In this document: positions 35,215-44,456 of the stretch, piece after piece | Layout of the letters: each line of letters opens with the position of its first letter | How positions within the stretch are numbered: position 1 is the first letter of the stretch | DNA from: Betaproteobacteria bacterium | GTDB lineage: Bacteria; Pseudomonadota; Gammaproteobacteria; Burkholderiales; Rhodocyclaceae | NCBI GenBank assembly: GCA_016720065.1 | Contig: JADJXY010000002.1 | Location: forward strand, 1,005,001-1,069,000 | DNA: 64,000 bases | Reading direction: 5' to 3' | Translations under genes and position numbers: made by a program | The notes under the pieces: generated by a model | Told to the model about the DNA's origin: nothing | Seen by the model: the letters and a program-made list of their open reading frames with translations, nothing else | Databases searched by the model: none

Positions 35215-35879
35215 GTCAGGCGCGGGCGTATTCAGCCACCGGCATGGCCCTGCGCACGGCGGTCATCCTGTTTCTCTTCGTCGTCCTGTTCACCGGGCTC
35301 CTCTCCGGCGCCTACCTGTGGACCAAGCCGGCCCTGGAGGCTTCCGCCATCGAGGAGAAAATGAGGCTGATCGACGAAGTCCTGCCGCGCACCGAATACG
35401 ACAATCGCCTGCTGGAGGATGCCCTTGCCCTGCCGCCGACCCCGGCCCTGGGTATCGACGAAGCCAGCACCGTCTATCGCGCCCGGCGCGGCGGCCAGCC
35501 CGTCGCTCTGGTGTATGAGGCCGTGGCCCCCGACGGCTATTCCGGCAAGATTCGCCTCCTCGTCGCCCTGCGCGCCGACGGCACCGTGGCCGGCGTGCGC
35601 GTCACCCAGCACCGGGAAACCCCGGGCCTGGGCGATTACATCGAACCCAAGAAGGACAAGAACAAGACCCGCCCCTGGATCACCCAGTTCAACGGCCTGT
35701 CGCTGGCAAGCACCGAAGCCAGGGCGTGGAAGGTGAAGAAGGACGGCGGCCGCTTCGATTCCGTGGCCGGCGCCACGGTGACGCCCCGTGCCGTGGTGCG
35801 CGCGGTGGCCAAGGCCGTCCGTTTCGGGACGGAGAACCGCGAACGCCTGTTCGCTCAGGCTGATGGAGGCAAGCCATGA
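35211..35879 (+). CDS. rnfG: Rnf/Rsx electron transport subunit G
   Basis: The 222-residue protein has one N-terminal membrane helix (about residues 11-34) and a periplasmic FMN-binding domain. The AGATVTPRAVV segment near residue 187 is the site of the phosphoester-linked FMN in homologues. The start is the GTG in the GTGA overlap with rnfD; the next ATG (11 codons in) would cut the cytoplasmic lead. GETP-like HRETPGLGD near residue 138 is conserved. Confidence 0.94.
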   Translation: MSQARAYSATGMALRTAVILFLFVVLFTGLLSGAYLWTKPALEASAIEEKMRLIDEVLPRTEYDNRLLEDALALPPTPALGIDEASTVYRARRGGQPVALVYEAVAPDGYSGKIRLLVALRADGTVAGVRVTQHRETPGLGDYIEPKKDKNKTRPWITQFNGLSLASTEARAWKVKKDGGRFDSVAGATVTPRAVVRAVAKAVRFGTENRERLFAQADGGKP

Positions 35880-36559
35880 TGACCCGCGACGAGTTCCGCA
35901 GCATCGCCCGCAACGGCGTCTGGAAGCAGAACACCAGTCTCATCCAGATCCTCGGCCTGTGCCCCCTGCTCGCCGTCACCACCAATGCTGTGAATGGCAT
36001 CATGCTGTCCCTGGCCACCATCCTGGTCATGGCCCTGGCCAATGTGGCGGTGGCCAGCCTGCGCAATTTCATCCCCCACGAAATCCGCATCCCGGTCTTC
36101 ATCCTCATCGTCGCCGCCCTGGTGACGGTGGTCGATCTGCTCTTCAACGCCAATCTGCACGAGCTTTACCTGGTGTTGGGCATCTTCATCCCCCTGATTG
36201 TCACCAACTGCATCGTGCTGGCCCGGGTGGAAGCCTTCGCGGCCAAGAATCCGCCCCTGCAATCGACCCTGGACGGCGTTTTCATGGGGGTCGGCATGTT
36301 GTGGACCCTGGCCGTCCTGGGCGGGCTGCGGGAACTGATCGGCAGTGGCACCCTGCTGGGGGGCATCGACCTGGTCTTCCCCGCGCTGCAACCCATCCAG
36401 GTGCTACCGGCGGAATACCCGGGGCTGCTCTTCATGTTGCTGCCCCCCGGGGCCTTCATCCTGCTGGGCTGCATGATCGCGTGGAAGAACTGGGTGGAAG
36501 ATCGGGCCGCTCGCCGCGCAACCCTTGATGCGACAGCCTTCCCCGCATCGGCACCCTGA
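35876..36559 (+). CDS. rnfE: Rnf/Rsx electron transport subunit E
   Basis: The 227-residue membrane protein, paralogous to RnfA, has six helices with ILGLCPLLAVTTNA near residue 25 and IVTNCIVLARVEAFA near residue 108, the cysteine segments pairing with those of RnfA. It closes the rnfABCDGE cluster; ATGA overlap with rnfG. In E. coli nth follows rnfE directly; here a GGDEF gene on the other strand separates them. Confidence 0.95.
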   Translation: MMTRDEFRSIARNGVWKQNTSLIQILGLCPLLAVTTNAVNGIMLSLATILVMALANVAVASLRNFIPHEIRIPVFILIVAALVTVVDLLFNANLHELYLVLGIFIPLIVTNCIVLARVEAFAAKNPPLQSTLDGVFMGVGMLWTLAVLGGLRELIGSGTLLGGIDLVFPALQPIQVLPAEYPGLLFMLLPPGAFILLGCMIAWKNWVEDRAARRATLDATAFPASAP

Positions 36560-36580
36560 CCCCGGAGCAACCAGGATCGA

Positions 36581-38003
36581 TCAGCTCGGAATCGCCATGG
36601 TGACGACACAGTTCTTGCCACGGCGCTTGGCCTGGTAGGCGCCGTCGTCGGCGCGGCGGATGAAGCTCTCTACGCTCTCGCCCGCCACCAATTGGGTGAC
36701 ACCGATGCTCACGCTACACCGGATCATCCCGCCCGCAGCCGGGCGTATGGGCGTTTCGGCAAAACTGTGGCGCAGGCGCTCCGCCACCAGGGCCGCGGCC
36801 TCCAGCGTCGCCTCGGGCATGATCGCGGCGAATTCCTCGCCGCCATAGCGGTAGGCGCTGTCGGTGCGCCGCAGACAATGGCCGATGACCCCCGCGAGAA
36901 CCTGGAGCACCAAGTCTCCCTGAAGGTGGCCGTAAGTGTCGTTCACCTGTTTGAAATTGTCGGCATCGAGGACGATGAGCGACAGGGGCCGACCGTAGCG
37001 CTGAGCGCGCTCCACTTCCTCGTGCAGGCGCTCGTAGAAATGGCGGGAATTGTAGAGCCCGGTGAGGGCGTCGGTGACGCTCAGGATGCGGTAACGCTCC
37101 TCGCTCTCCCGCAGGGCGATTTCGGTGCGGCGCCGCTCGGTGAAATCCTGCAGGGTTTCGATGGCGCCGACCACTTCGCCCCGGCTATTGCGCAGAGGCG
37201 CCGCCGTAAAGTAGAGCCAGCAGCCCCCCTCGCCGAAATTGGGGAAAAAGTCCTCCGCTTCGTAGGCGCCCTCGATCAGGGGTGAAGGCCGGTACTTGCC
37301 GCGGTAGAACTCCTGCACCGTTCCCTCGCTGGCCCGCTCCAGGACCAGGTCCGCCATCAGCGGCCGCTGGGTCGGATAAAAGGGGCGCCACTGGTCGCGC
37401 GTGCCCACCACGTCCCGTGCAGCCACGCCGGTAATCGCCTCGCAGGCGCGATTCCAGTGGGAAACGCGGTGCTCGCGGTCGATGACGAAAGTAGCCACCG
37501 AACTGCCCAGGACGATCTGGGCAAGCACCCCCTCGCTTTCCCGCACGGCCGCCTCGGCATCATGGCGGTCGCTGACGTCCTGCAGGGTCTCAATGGCACC
37601 GACGATACGCCCCTCGCCGTCACGCAGGGGGGCCGCGGTAAAGAACAGCCACTTGCCCGACTCGCCCATGGACGGAAAAAAAATCCTCCGCCTCGAAAGC
37701 GCCGTCGATCAGGGGAGCGCGGCGGAATTTCCCGTGGTAGTAGTGATCGACCGAATCCTCCAGGGCGCCGCTCACGATGAAATCGGCCAGAATGGGACGC
37801 GCACTGGTGTAGAAGGCCCGCCACTGCCCATCGGTACCCACCATGTCGGCCGCCTTGAGTCCGGTCAGGACTTCGATGGCCCGGTTCCAGTGGGTCACCC
37901 GGTGGGCGGCGTCGATGACGATGGTCGCCACGGGATTGCCCTCGACAATCTGGGTCAGACTGTCGAGGCCGAGGGAGGGCGGAATATCCAGGGGAGACGA
38001 CAC
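36581..38003 (-). pseudogene. PAS-PAS-GGDEF diguanylate cyclase, frameshifted
   Basis: Two reading frames together make one protein of about 473 residues: two PAS domains of very similar sequence and a C-terminal GGDEF domain with an intact active site (YRYGGEEFAAI) making cyclic di-GMP. Frame one (start at 38003, MSSPLDIPPSLG) breaks in the first PAS domain after EAEDFF; frame two resumes with MGESGKWLFFTAAPLRDG. The break is at a run of eight A on the + strand (37676-37683); seven would restore the frame, as judged from the second PAS domain, which reads EAEDFFPNFGEGG at the same place. It is either a decayed gene, a slippage-prone switch or a sequencing indel. It lies between rnfE and nth on the opposite strand. 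Confidence 0.85.
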
Positions 38004-38084
38004 CGGGCTACGCTAAAGGTGATAATGACGGCCAATATGACGCAAAAGCCCGCTGCCTGACAAGCCCGGCGAATGGATTAACAC

Positions 38085-38732
38085 ATGCAGCCCCTCCTCG
38101 TCCGCCAACTCTATACCCGCCTGCGGGATGCCAACCCCGCCCCGCGCACCGAGCTGCACTACGACGGCCCCTTTCAACTTCTGGTCGCCGTCATGCTCTC
38201 GGCCCAGGCCACCGACGTCAGTGTCAACAAGGCGACGGCACGCCTCTTTCCCCTGGCCCCGACACCCGCCGCCCTGCTGGCCCTGGGCGAGGAGGGCCTG
38301 GCCGAGGCCATCCGCACCATCGGCCTTTACCGCAGCAAGGCCCGCCATGTCATCGCCACCTGCCGCATTTTGCTCGAACACCACGGCGGCGAAGTTCCCG
38401 CCCGGCGCGAGGCCCTGGAGGCCCTGCCCGGCGTGGGGCGCAAGACGGCCAATGTGGTGCTCAACACGGCCTTCGGCCAGCCGACCATCGCGGTGGACAC
38501 CCACATCTTCCGCGTCGCCAATCGCACCGGCCTCGCCCCGGGCAAGACTCCGCTGGAAGTCGAAAAGCGGCTGCTGCGGACCACGCCGGCGGAGTTTCGC
38601 CAGGATGCCCACCACTGGCTGATCCTGCACGGGCGCTACGTCTGCAAGGCTCGCAAGCCGGAATGCGAACGCTGTCTCCTGGCCGACCTGTGCCCCGTGC
38701 CAGGCGGGAAAAAGAATTCCCTCGCCCGATGA
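38085..38732 (+). CDS. nth: Endonuclease III
   Basis: The 215-residue DNA glycosylase/AP lyase removes oxidised pyrimidines. The helix-hairpin-helix with catalytic lysine is seen in LPGVGRKTANVV near residue 115, the catalytic Asp in VDTHIFRV near residue 138, and the C-terminal 4Fe-4S loop has the spacing Cys-x6-Cys-x2-Cys-x5-Cys (CKARKPECERCLLADLC). Its stop overlaps the FIST gene start (ATGA). Confidence 0.97.
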   Translation: MQPLLVRQLYTRLRDANPAPRTELHYDGPFQLLVAVMLSAQATDVSVNKATARLFPLAPTPAALLALGEEGLAEAIRTIGLYRSKARHVIATCRILLEHHGGEVPARREALEALPGVGRKTANVVLNTAFGQPTIAVDTHIFRVANRTGLAPGKTPLEVEKRLLRTTPAEFRQDAHHWLILHGRYVCKARKPECERCLLADLCPVPGGKKNSLAR

Positions 38733-39754
38733 AAGCCGGCTCCGGACTGGCCAGTGCACCCCTGGCGGCGCCAGCCCTGGCTGCCGACGCCGTGCGGCGT
38801 GCCATCGCGGCCGCCGGGGGAGAGCGGCCAAGCCGTGTGTTTCTCTTCCTTTCGGCCCATTTCGCCCGCCAGGCGCCCCGCGCCATCCAGGCCGCCGCGG
38901 GCGCCGCCGGGGGTCTCCAGGTATCCGGCATGCTGGCCGAAGGCGTCTTCACCGAGGCGGGCTGGCGCCTGGATCAGCCAGCGGTGGCGGCCCTCGTCCT
39001 GGGTCAGGCCGGTGCGGGCCCCCGCCCCTCCCTCGTCCAGCCGCAACTCGCCTTTTGTGGCGGCCCTGCATTTCCCCCACCAGGGGCCGACGCGGCTCCC
39101 CGCTGGGGTCTGACCTGCCGCGATGCCCTGGTCTGGCACGACGCCCGCCTCTGCGCGCCACCCTGCGCCGAGATCCAGATCCCAGGGCACGCCCTGCTCG
39201 GCGCCCTGTCCACCGGGCTGCACGCCTTGGGCGAGGCCCAGGAGGTCACCGCCGTGCGCGGCCACGATGTGCTGAACCTGGCGTCGGCCAGCGCCGCCGA
39301 CAGCCTGCGCCGCGCCCTTCCTCCAGGCCTGCGGGACCGCAGCCCCCTCCCCGTTCATCTGGTGGCGGCCTGCGAAGACGGACTGCCCCCCATCCCCATC
39401 CTGACAGCCAACGGCGACGGTTCCCTCTGCCTCGCCCGCCCGCCGCGGGTCGGGGCGCGGCTGCAGTGGGCACTGCGCCAACCGCTGACGGCAGCCGCCG
39501 ACATGGCCGCCAGCCTTGAGAGCCTGGCCGCCCGGTGTCAGAATCCTGCCTGCGCCCTGGTCTTTTCCTGCATCGGTCGCGGCCCCCTGTTCTACGACGG
39601 TGAAGACCGCGATCTGGCGGCCCTGCGCCGCCGCTTCCCGGGCCTTCCCCTGGCCGGAGCCTACGGCACCGGCCAGATCGTTCCCTGGAACGGCGGCGTT
39701 GCGGTGCTCCAGAACAGCGTCGCCACCGTCCTCTTCGAGCCCTGCCATGTTTAA
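38729..39754 (+). CDS. FIST-domain protein
   Basis: The 341-residue cytoplasmic protein resembles the FIST N + FIST C architecture, a putative small-ligand sensor found in signal transduction. The C-terminal part has the family-like ALVFSCIGRGPLFYDGEDRDL near residue 277 and FPGLPLAGAYGTGQIVPWNG near residue 305. Start is the ATG inside the nth stop; a longer in-frame reading lies within nth. It is coupled to nth and overlaps DUF1841 by eight bases. Function is unknown; the ligand class (amino acids) proposed for the family is not testable here. Confidence 0.8.
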   Translation: MKAGSGLASAPLAAPALAADAVRRAIAAAGGERPSRVFLFLSAHFARQAPRAIQAAAGAAGGLQVSGMLAEGVFTEAGWRLDQPAVAALVLGQAGAGPRPSLVQPQLAFCGGPAFPPPGADAAPRWGLTCRDALVWHDARLCAPPCAEIQIPGHALLGALSTGLHALGEAQEVTAVRGHDVLNLASASAADSLRRALPPGLRDRSPLPVHLVAACEDGLPPIPILTANGDGSLCLARPPRVGARLQWALRQPLTAAADMAASLESLAARCQNPACALVFSCIGRGPLFYDGEDRDLAALRRRFPGLPLAGAYGTGQIVPWNGGVAVLQNSVATVLFEPCHV

Positions 39755-40175
39755 TCCTTCCCGCGATCAGGTACGCCATTTCTTCTGCGAAGTCTGGCGC
39801 AAGCATCGTGACCGCCTGCCCCTGGCCGGAGCGGAAATCGCCGCCGCCGACATCGTCGGCCGCCACCCCGAATATCACAGCCTGCTCTCCGACACCGACG
39901 GCGCCCTGAGCGCCGAGTGGACGCCGGAGGCCGGGGCCATGAACCCCTTCCTGCACCTCTCCCTGCACCTCGCCATTGTCGAACAGGTGAGCATCGACCA
40001 GCCCCCGGGCATTCGGGCTGCTTTTGAGGCCTTGCGCCTGCGCCTCGACCCCCACGCCGCCGAGCACGTCGTCCTCGAAGCCCTGGGCGAGACCGTCTGG
40101 CGCGCCCAGCGGGAAGGCCGCCCTCTGGATGCGGAAGCCTATCTCGACTCCCTGCGCCGGGCAGCCAGCGCATGA
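39747..40175 (+). CDS. DUF1841 family protein
   Basis: The 142-residue helical protein matches the DUF1841 pattern: MFNPSRDQVRHFFCEVWRK at the start, HPEYHSLL near residue 40 and NPFLHLSLHLAIVEQ near residue 66. Its function is unknown. It overlaps the FIST gene end and is part of the nth-FIST-DUF1841 coupled unit. Confidence 0.82.
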   Translation: MFNPSRDQVRHFFCEVWRKHRDRLPLAGAEIAAADIVGRHPEYHSLLSDTDGALSAEWTPEAGAMNPFLHLSLHLAIVEQVSIDQPPGIRAAFEALRLRLDPHAAEHVVLEALGETVWRAQREGRPLDAEAYLDSLRRAASA

Positions 40176-40209
40176 GACTCGGGCCGTCTTTCCCACTACA
40201 CTGCTCCCC

Positions 40210-40848
40210 ATGAAAAGACGCGATCTCATCAAGGCCCTGGGGGCAGTACCCCTCACCGGTGTCGCATCCGCCGCGGCCAACGGTGCCAAGCCGGGTGGAC
40301 AGGGCCTCTACCGCGTATCCGGCAGCGTTCTGATCAACGGCAAGCCTGCCAAAGAAGGCAGCCCTGTGCGTCCCGGCGACACCGTGGTCACCGGCCCGGG
40401 CAGCGAAGCGGTCTTCGTCGTCGGACAGGACGCCTACCGCATGCGCGGCGAGTCCCGCGTCGCCCTGCTCGGCGACTCCGTGAAGAGCGGCCTGCGGGTG
40501 CTGACCGGCGGCCTGCTCTCGGTTTTCGGCCGCGGCGAGAAGCAGATATTCACCCCTTCGGCCACCATCGGCATCCGCGGTACGGGCTGCTACATCGAGG
40601 CGTCCCCCGAGCGGGACTATTTCTGTCTCTGCTACGGCACCGCCCAGGTGGTGCCCAGCGCGGCGCCCCAGCAGGCGGAAACCATCACCACGACCCACCA
40701 CGACCATCCGCTCTACATCCTGCCCGACGGCCGCCGCAGCATGGTCCCGGCCGGCGTCGCCAACCACGGCGACGCCGAACTGGTGGAACTGGAATCCCTG
40801 GTGGGCCGTACGCCGCCCTTCCACGGCCTGGTGCCCTCGGCCTACTGA
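40210..40848 (+). CDS. FecR-like domain protein with Tat-like signal
   Basis: The 212-residue protein starts with KRRDLIKALGAVPLTGVASA, resembling a twin-arginine signal for folded export. The mature part (YRVSGSVLINGKPAKEGSPV and following) has the beta-rich FecR look, with TIGIRGTGCYIE near residue 116 similar to the end of FecR domains. It could be a periplasmic polysaccharide- or signal-binding protein, but no sigma factor or TonB receptor is near. Start at the ATG 34 bases after DUF1841. Confidence 0.72.
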   Translation: MKRRDLIKALGAVPLTGVASAAANGAKPGGQGLYRVSGSVLINGKPAKEGSPVRPGDTVVTGPGSEAVFVVGQDAYRMRGESRVALLGDSVKSGLRVLTGGLLSVFGRGEKQIFTPSATIGIRGTGCYIEASPERDYFCLCYGTAQVVPSAAPQQAETITTTHHDHPLYILPDGRRSMVPAGVANHGDAELVELESLVGRTPPFHGLVPSAY

Positions 40849-40910
40849 GCGCCCGTTTTCCCTGCGACCTCCCGACGGGATTGCAGGCAGGCGCTCTACC
40901 CCGCTGGATG

Positions 40911-41683
40911 TCAGGCAGGCAGGGTGTAGTTGTTTTGCCCCATGAGATCTACACCGCACTCCAGGCGTTCCACCCAGTCGATGAGCTGAGCGCACATCGC
41001 CTTGCCAACGAAGCGGCAACCGTGCTGAGGAACGATTTGCTCGATGTCGAGCTGGCGCACCATGGCTGCCCAGTAGCGGCAAATTTTTCCCGCCACGATG
41101 TAGCGCCGATGGAAGCCCTCCATATGCCGGACATGGGCGGCAAAATCCTTCACCGGCTCCGCCGCGGCACGGTGATCCACCAGAGAGGTGCCGAGGTCGC
41201 CGGAAAAGAGGATGCGCGCCACCGGATCGTAGAACTGGAAATTGCCTTCGGCGTGCAGGAAATGGGCCGGGAGGGCCAGCAGCTTGCACTGGCCCAGAAG
41301 GATGGCCATTCCTGGATCGGGAATGCCCACGATGCGGGCCGATACGTCACGCCCGGTGGTGAAATGGGGAACGAAGCGGGTCCACAGACTGGAAATCAAC
41401 ACCTTGCACTGGGACGCCACGAACCACTTGTTCACCGAGGCGATGATGTCGGGGTCGGGGTGCGAAGCCAGGATGTAGTCGAGATCCTTGGACGAGAAGT
41501 ACTTCTGCATGTCCATGAGGAGCCCGGTATAGGTCATGTTGCCGCCCGGATCGATGAGGGCACCATGGCCGTTTCGACCACCAGGAACTGATTGCACTGC
41601 ACCACCGGCCCGGCGGTGTCGTCGACGAGGTCATAAAAGGCGTGGACGATGTGGGAACCGTCGTTGTAGAGCTCCACGGCCAT
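40911..41683 (-). pseudogene. Flavodiiron-like metallo-beta-lactamase protein, frameshifted
   Basis: Two frames make one ~257-residue MBL-fold protein resembling the diiron domain of flavodiiron/ODP proteins: ASHPDPDI near residue 90, LPAHFLHAEGNFQFYDP near residue 140, LFSGDLGTS and VPQHGCRF. The first frame (MAVELYNDGSHIVHAF, start 41683) runs to QCNQFLVVE, then the correct continuation (NGHGALIDPGGN) is one frame away. One A is missing on the coding strand in a GAAAC run (T tract at 41572-41574). The metal motif is HxDxD-like rather than classic HxHxDH, as in flavodiiron relatives. A start inside the second frame (near 41597) would lose the first strands. Roles in O2/NO reduction or sensing are known for relatives. 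Confidence 0.75.
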
Positions 41684-41738
41684 GGGACTTCTCCAGAAGG
41701 ACTAATCCGGGGAGACTAGTCCCTGCCCTTGGCGGGCG

Positions 41739-43559
41739 TCAAGCTTCGTCCGCGGGCGGCGCAACCTTGACGATTTCGTCCAGGGACGTGAGGCCGGCGG
41801 CGACCTTCATGGCACCGGATATCCGCAGGGGCCGCATGCCCTCGCGGTAGGCCACGTCGCGCAGCTTGGCGAGCTCGGTCTGGGGCTTGATCAGTTTGCG
41901 GATTTCCGGCGACATCAGGAGGATTTCGTACAGCCCTACGCGGCCCATATAACCGGTCATGCGGCACTCCAGGCAGCCGACCGGCTGGTGCACGGTGGCC
42001 GGGTGATTCGACTTCCAGGGAGCGACCAGGGAATTCCAGGTGTCCCGCTGCTCGTCCCGGATCGGGTAGGGCTTCTTGCAGGCGGGGCAGAGGGTGCGCA
42101 CCAGACGCTGGGCCATGACTCCGAGGACGGTGGAATTGATGAGGTAGGCCGGGACGCCCAGGTCGAGCAGCCGGGTGATCGCCGCCGCCGCATCGTTGGT
42201 GTGCAGGGTAGACAGGACCAGATGCCCGGTCAGCGCGGCCTGAATGGCCATTTCCGCCGTCTGGAGGTCACGGATTTCGCCGATCATGATGATGTCGGGA
42301 TCCTGGCGCATGAGCGAGCGCACCCCATCGGCGAAACCCAGATCGATGGCCTGCTGGACCTGCATCTGGTTGAAGGCCGGCTCCACCATCTCGATGGGAT
42401 CCTCGATGGTGCAGACATTGACTTCCGATGTCGCAAGCTGCTTGAGGGTGGTGTACAGCGTGGTCGTCTTGCCCGACCCGGTCGGCCCGGTGACCAGAAT
42501 GATGCCGTTGGGCGCCCGGGTCATCTGATTCCAGCGCCCCAGATCCTCGGTGGAGAAACCCAGCTCGCGGAAATCCCGCACCAGGACATCCGGATCGAAG
42601 ATGCGCATCACCAGCTTCTCGCCGAAGGCCGTGGGCAGCGTCGACAGGCGCAGTTCGACTTCCTGGCCGTCCGGCGTGCGGGTCTTGATGCGCCCGTCCT
42701 GGGGGCGGCGCTTCTCGATGACGTCCATGCGGCCAAGGAGCTTGATGCGACTGGTCATGGCGTTCATGACAGCCATGGGAATCTGGTACACCTGATGCAG
42801 GATGCCGTCGATGCGGAAGCGCACCAGGCCGACTTCCCGCCGCGGCTCGACATGGATGTCCGAAGCCCGCTGGTCGAAGGCATACTGCCATAGCCAGTCG
42901 ACAATGTTGACGATGTGCTGGTCGTTGGCGTCGTAGGTCCGGTTGCCCTTGCCCAATTCGACCAGTTGTTCGAAGCTGGAAAGGCCTGAATTCCCATCGC
43001 CCTTCTGGTTGGCTTTCTTGACCGAGCGCGCCAGGCTGAAAAACTCCACCTGGTAGCGGGCGATGTCGAGGGGATTGGCGAGAACCCGGCGAATTTCCTT
43101 GCGCAGGATGGGCTTGAGTTCCGCCTCCCATTCCCGCAGAAAAGGTTCCGCCGTTGCCACCACCACTTCGCGGGTGGTGACCTGAACCGGCAGGATCGTG
43201 AAGCGGGTCGCGTAGGCTGCCGACATGACCTCGGCCACACCGGTGAAATCGATCTTCAGGGGATCGATGTGGTAGTACGCCAGCCCGAGCCGGCCTGCCA
43301 GCCATTCGGTCAGGTTTTCCAGGTTGAGGGGGCGGAGGGGCTGGGTGGCGCTGCGCCACTTCTGATCGGCGACCACGACCAGGGGATGGGCTTTGCCGCC
43401 CTGCAAACGGCGCTCGGCGCGCAAGGCATCGGCGTCTCCCTTGGCCACCAGCCCGTCCTCGACCAGAAATTCCAGAACCTCGGCGAGGGTGAGGCGGTGC
43501 TCGTGGGCATTGGGCAGGGGACTGGGGGCCGCAGTCCCCGGAGTGGCGGGCGCGTTCAT
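41739..43559 (-). CDS. PilB/GspE-family secretion ATPase
   Basis: The 606-residue ATPase is of the type II secretion / type IV pilus assembly class. It has an N-terminal GspE_N-like region, Walker A GPTGSGKTTTLY near residue 357, an Asp box, Walker B-like DPDIIMIGEIRD, a His box TGHLVLSTLHTNDA and the C-terminal four-cysteine zinc motif (CPACKKPY ... CLECR). MNAPATPG is chosen as start; a 17-codon extension upstream has no support. It is alone: no pilus or secretion genes adjoin, so it is likely an extra copy or part of a dispersed system. Confidence 0.9.
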   Translation of the reverse strand: MNAPATPGTAAPSPLPNAHEHRLTLAEVLEFLVEDGLVAKGDADALRAERRLQGGKAHPLVVVADQKWRSATQPLRPLNLENLTEWLAGRLGLAYYHIDPLKIDFTGVAEVMSAAYATRFTILPVQVTTREVVVATAEPFLREWEAELKPILRKEIRRVLANPLDIARYQVEFFSLARSVKKANQKGDGNSGLSSFEQLVELGKGNRTYDANDQHIVNIVDWLWQYAFDQRASDIHVEPRREVGLVRFRIDGILHQVYQIPMAVMNAMTSRIKLLGRMDVIEKRRPQDGRIKTRTPDGQEVELRLSTLPTAFGEKLVMRIFDPDVLVRDFRELGFSTEDLGRWNQMTRAPNGIILVTGPTGSGKTTTLYTTLKQLATSEVNVCTIEDPIEMVEPAFNQMQVQQAIDLGFADGVRSLMRQDPDIIMIGEIRDLQTAEMAIQAALTGHLVLSTLHTNDAAAAITRLLDLGVPAYLINSTVLGVMAQRLVRTLCPACKKPYPIRDEQRDTWNSLVAPWKSNHPATVHQPVGCLECRMTGYMGRVGLYEILLMSPEIRKLIKPQTELAKLRDVAYREGMRPLRISGAMKVAAGLTSLDEIVKVAPPADEA

Positions 43560-43648
43560 CGGCGGACTATAACATGGCCTCCCGGCCCATGCAGACAATC
43601 CCCACGGCATGGCATAATGCTCGTTGGCCTCAACCCCATGGGTGATCC

Positions 43649-43855
43649 ATGAGCAAAGTTCCTCCCCCAGAAACCCCTAAAAAGCCAGCCGGCAAGCGGG
43701 GCACCGACCGCCGCAGTGGCAAGAACGTCTCGGCACCGCCCTATTCCACCCGGGAGGGACTGGTGCTGGAAGACCGCCGCTCCCACCTGGAACGCCGCGC
43801 CTGCTGGGTCCGTTCCATTGCCATCGATATGGACGACACCCGCACGGAAGACTGA
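43649..43855 (+). CDS. Small basic hypothetical protein
   Basis: A 68-residue protein, rich in Arg, Lys and Pro at the start (PPPETPKKPAGKRGTDRRS) with the block EDRRSHLERRACWVRSIAID later. A GGTGA lies five bases before the ATG. It is not recognised; composition suggests nucleic acid or protein binding, but that is a guess. It is divergent from the PilB-like gene. Confidence 0.5.
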   Translation: MSKVPPPETPKKPAGKRGTDRRSGKNVSAPPYSTREGLVLEDRRSHLERRACWVRSIAIDMDDTRTED

Positions 43856-43952
43856 GAGTCTCTGGAAAATCCCGCTTACAACTGCCGGCGGCGCGCGGCA
43901 AAACCGCTTTCTAGAATGGGTGTGAACTTTCAACCCACCCAAGGGAGCCATC

Positions 43953-44354
43953 ATGAAAACCACTCGCAAACTCTGCTGTACCGCCCTGCTGACCAGCCTC
44001 TTGCTCGGTTCCGCCCTCGCCCAGCCCGGCCCCGGAATGGGGGGAATGCAGGGGCCGGGAGCCTCCGGCCCACCGGCCGCTGCCAAGACCGCCCCCCGGG
44101 ACTGTAGCCGCGCTCCGTCCCCGGAACGCTGCAAAGCCCGTCAGGAAGCCCGCACCCAGGCCCTGGAGGCTTGCAAGGACAAGGCCGGCCCTGAGCGCCA
44201 CGCCTGCATGCAGGACCACAGGCCGGCGCCCGACTGCGCCAAGGCCCCCAACCCGCAGCGCTGCGAAACCATGCAGCAGGCCCGCGAGGCGTGCAAGGGC
44301 AAGGTCGGACCCGAACGCCGGCGGTGCATGGGTGGCGCTGCGCAGGCCAAATAG
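43953..44354 (+). CDS. Secreted cysteine-rich two-repeat protein
   Basis: A 133-residue protein with a signal peptide (residues 1-23, ALLTSLLLGSALA) and a Gly/Met/Pro-rich spacer. Two tandem repeats follow, each with the frame Cys-x3-PxPxRC ... ACK-K-GPER-x-CM: residues about 50-87 (DCSRAPSPERCKARQEA ... ACM) and 93-128 (DCAKAPNPQRCETMQQA ... RCM). Eight cysteines suggest disulfide-linked helical hairpins. AGGGAG precedes the ATG. Function is unknown; it is probably periplasmic. Confidence 0.75.
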   Translation: MKTTRKLCCTALLTSLLLGSALAQPGPGMGGMQGPGASGPPAAAKTAPRDCSRAPSPERCKARQEARTQALEACKDKAGPERHACMQDHRPAPDCAKAPNPQRCETMQQAREACKGKVGPERRRCMGGAAQAK

Positions 44355-44366
44355 GCGCTGTGCCCC

Positions 44367-44435
44367 GAGCCTGTCGAAGGACGGTTGGGCACGGGCTTCG
44401 ACGGGCCTGACCTGCGCTTTGTCGAAGGGCTCAGG
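44367..44435. repeat. GTCGAAGG-type intergenic repeat
   Basis: GAGCCTGTCGAAGG at 44367-44380 and GTCGAAGGGCTCAGG at 44421-44435 flank a partially inverted GCTTCGACGGGCCTG. The same words recur in the tandem repeat at 51987-52042. This is a dispersed non-coding repeat family. Confidence 0.7.
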
Positions 44436-44456
44436 AATGTTGCGGCAGTGCAAATA

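Noticed and set aside
40849..40910. Terminator between the FecR-like gene and the MBL gene
   Set aside because: GAGCGCC and GGCGCTC can pair but enclose a long loop with no T run; too weak to call.
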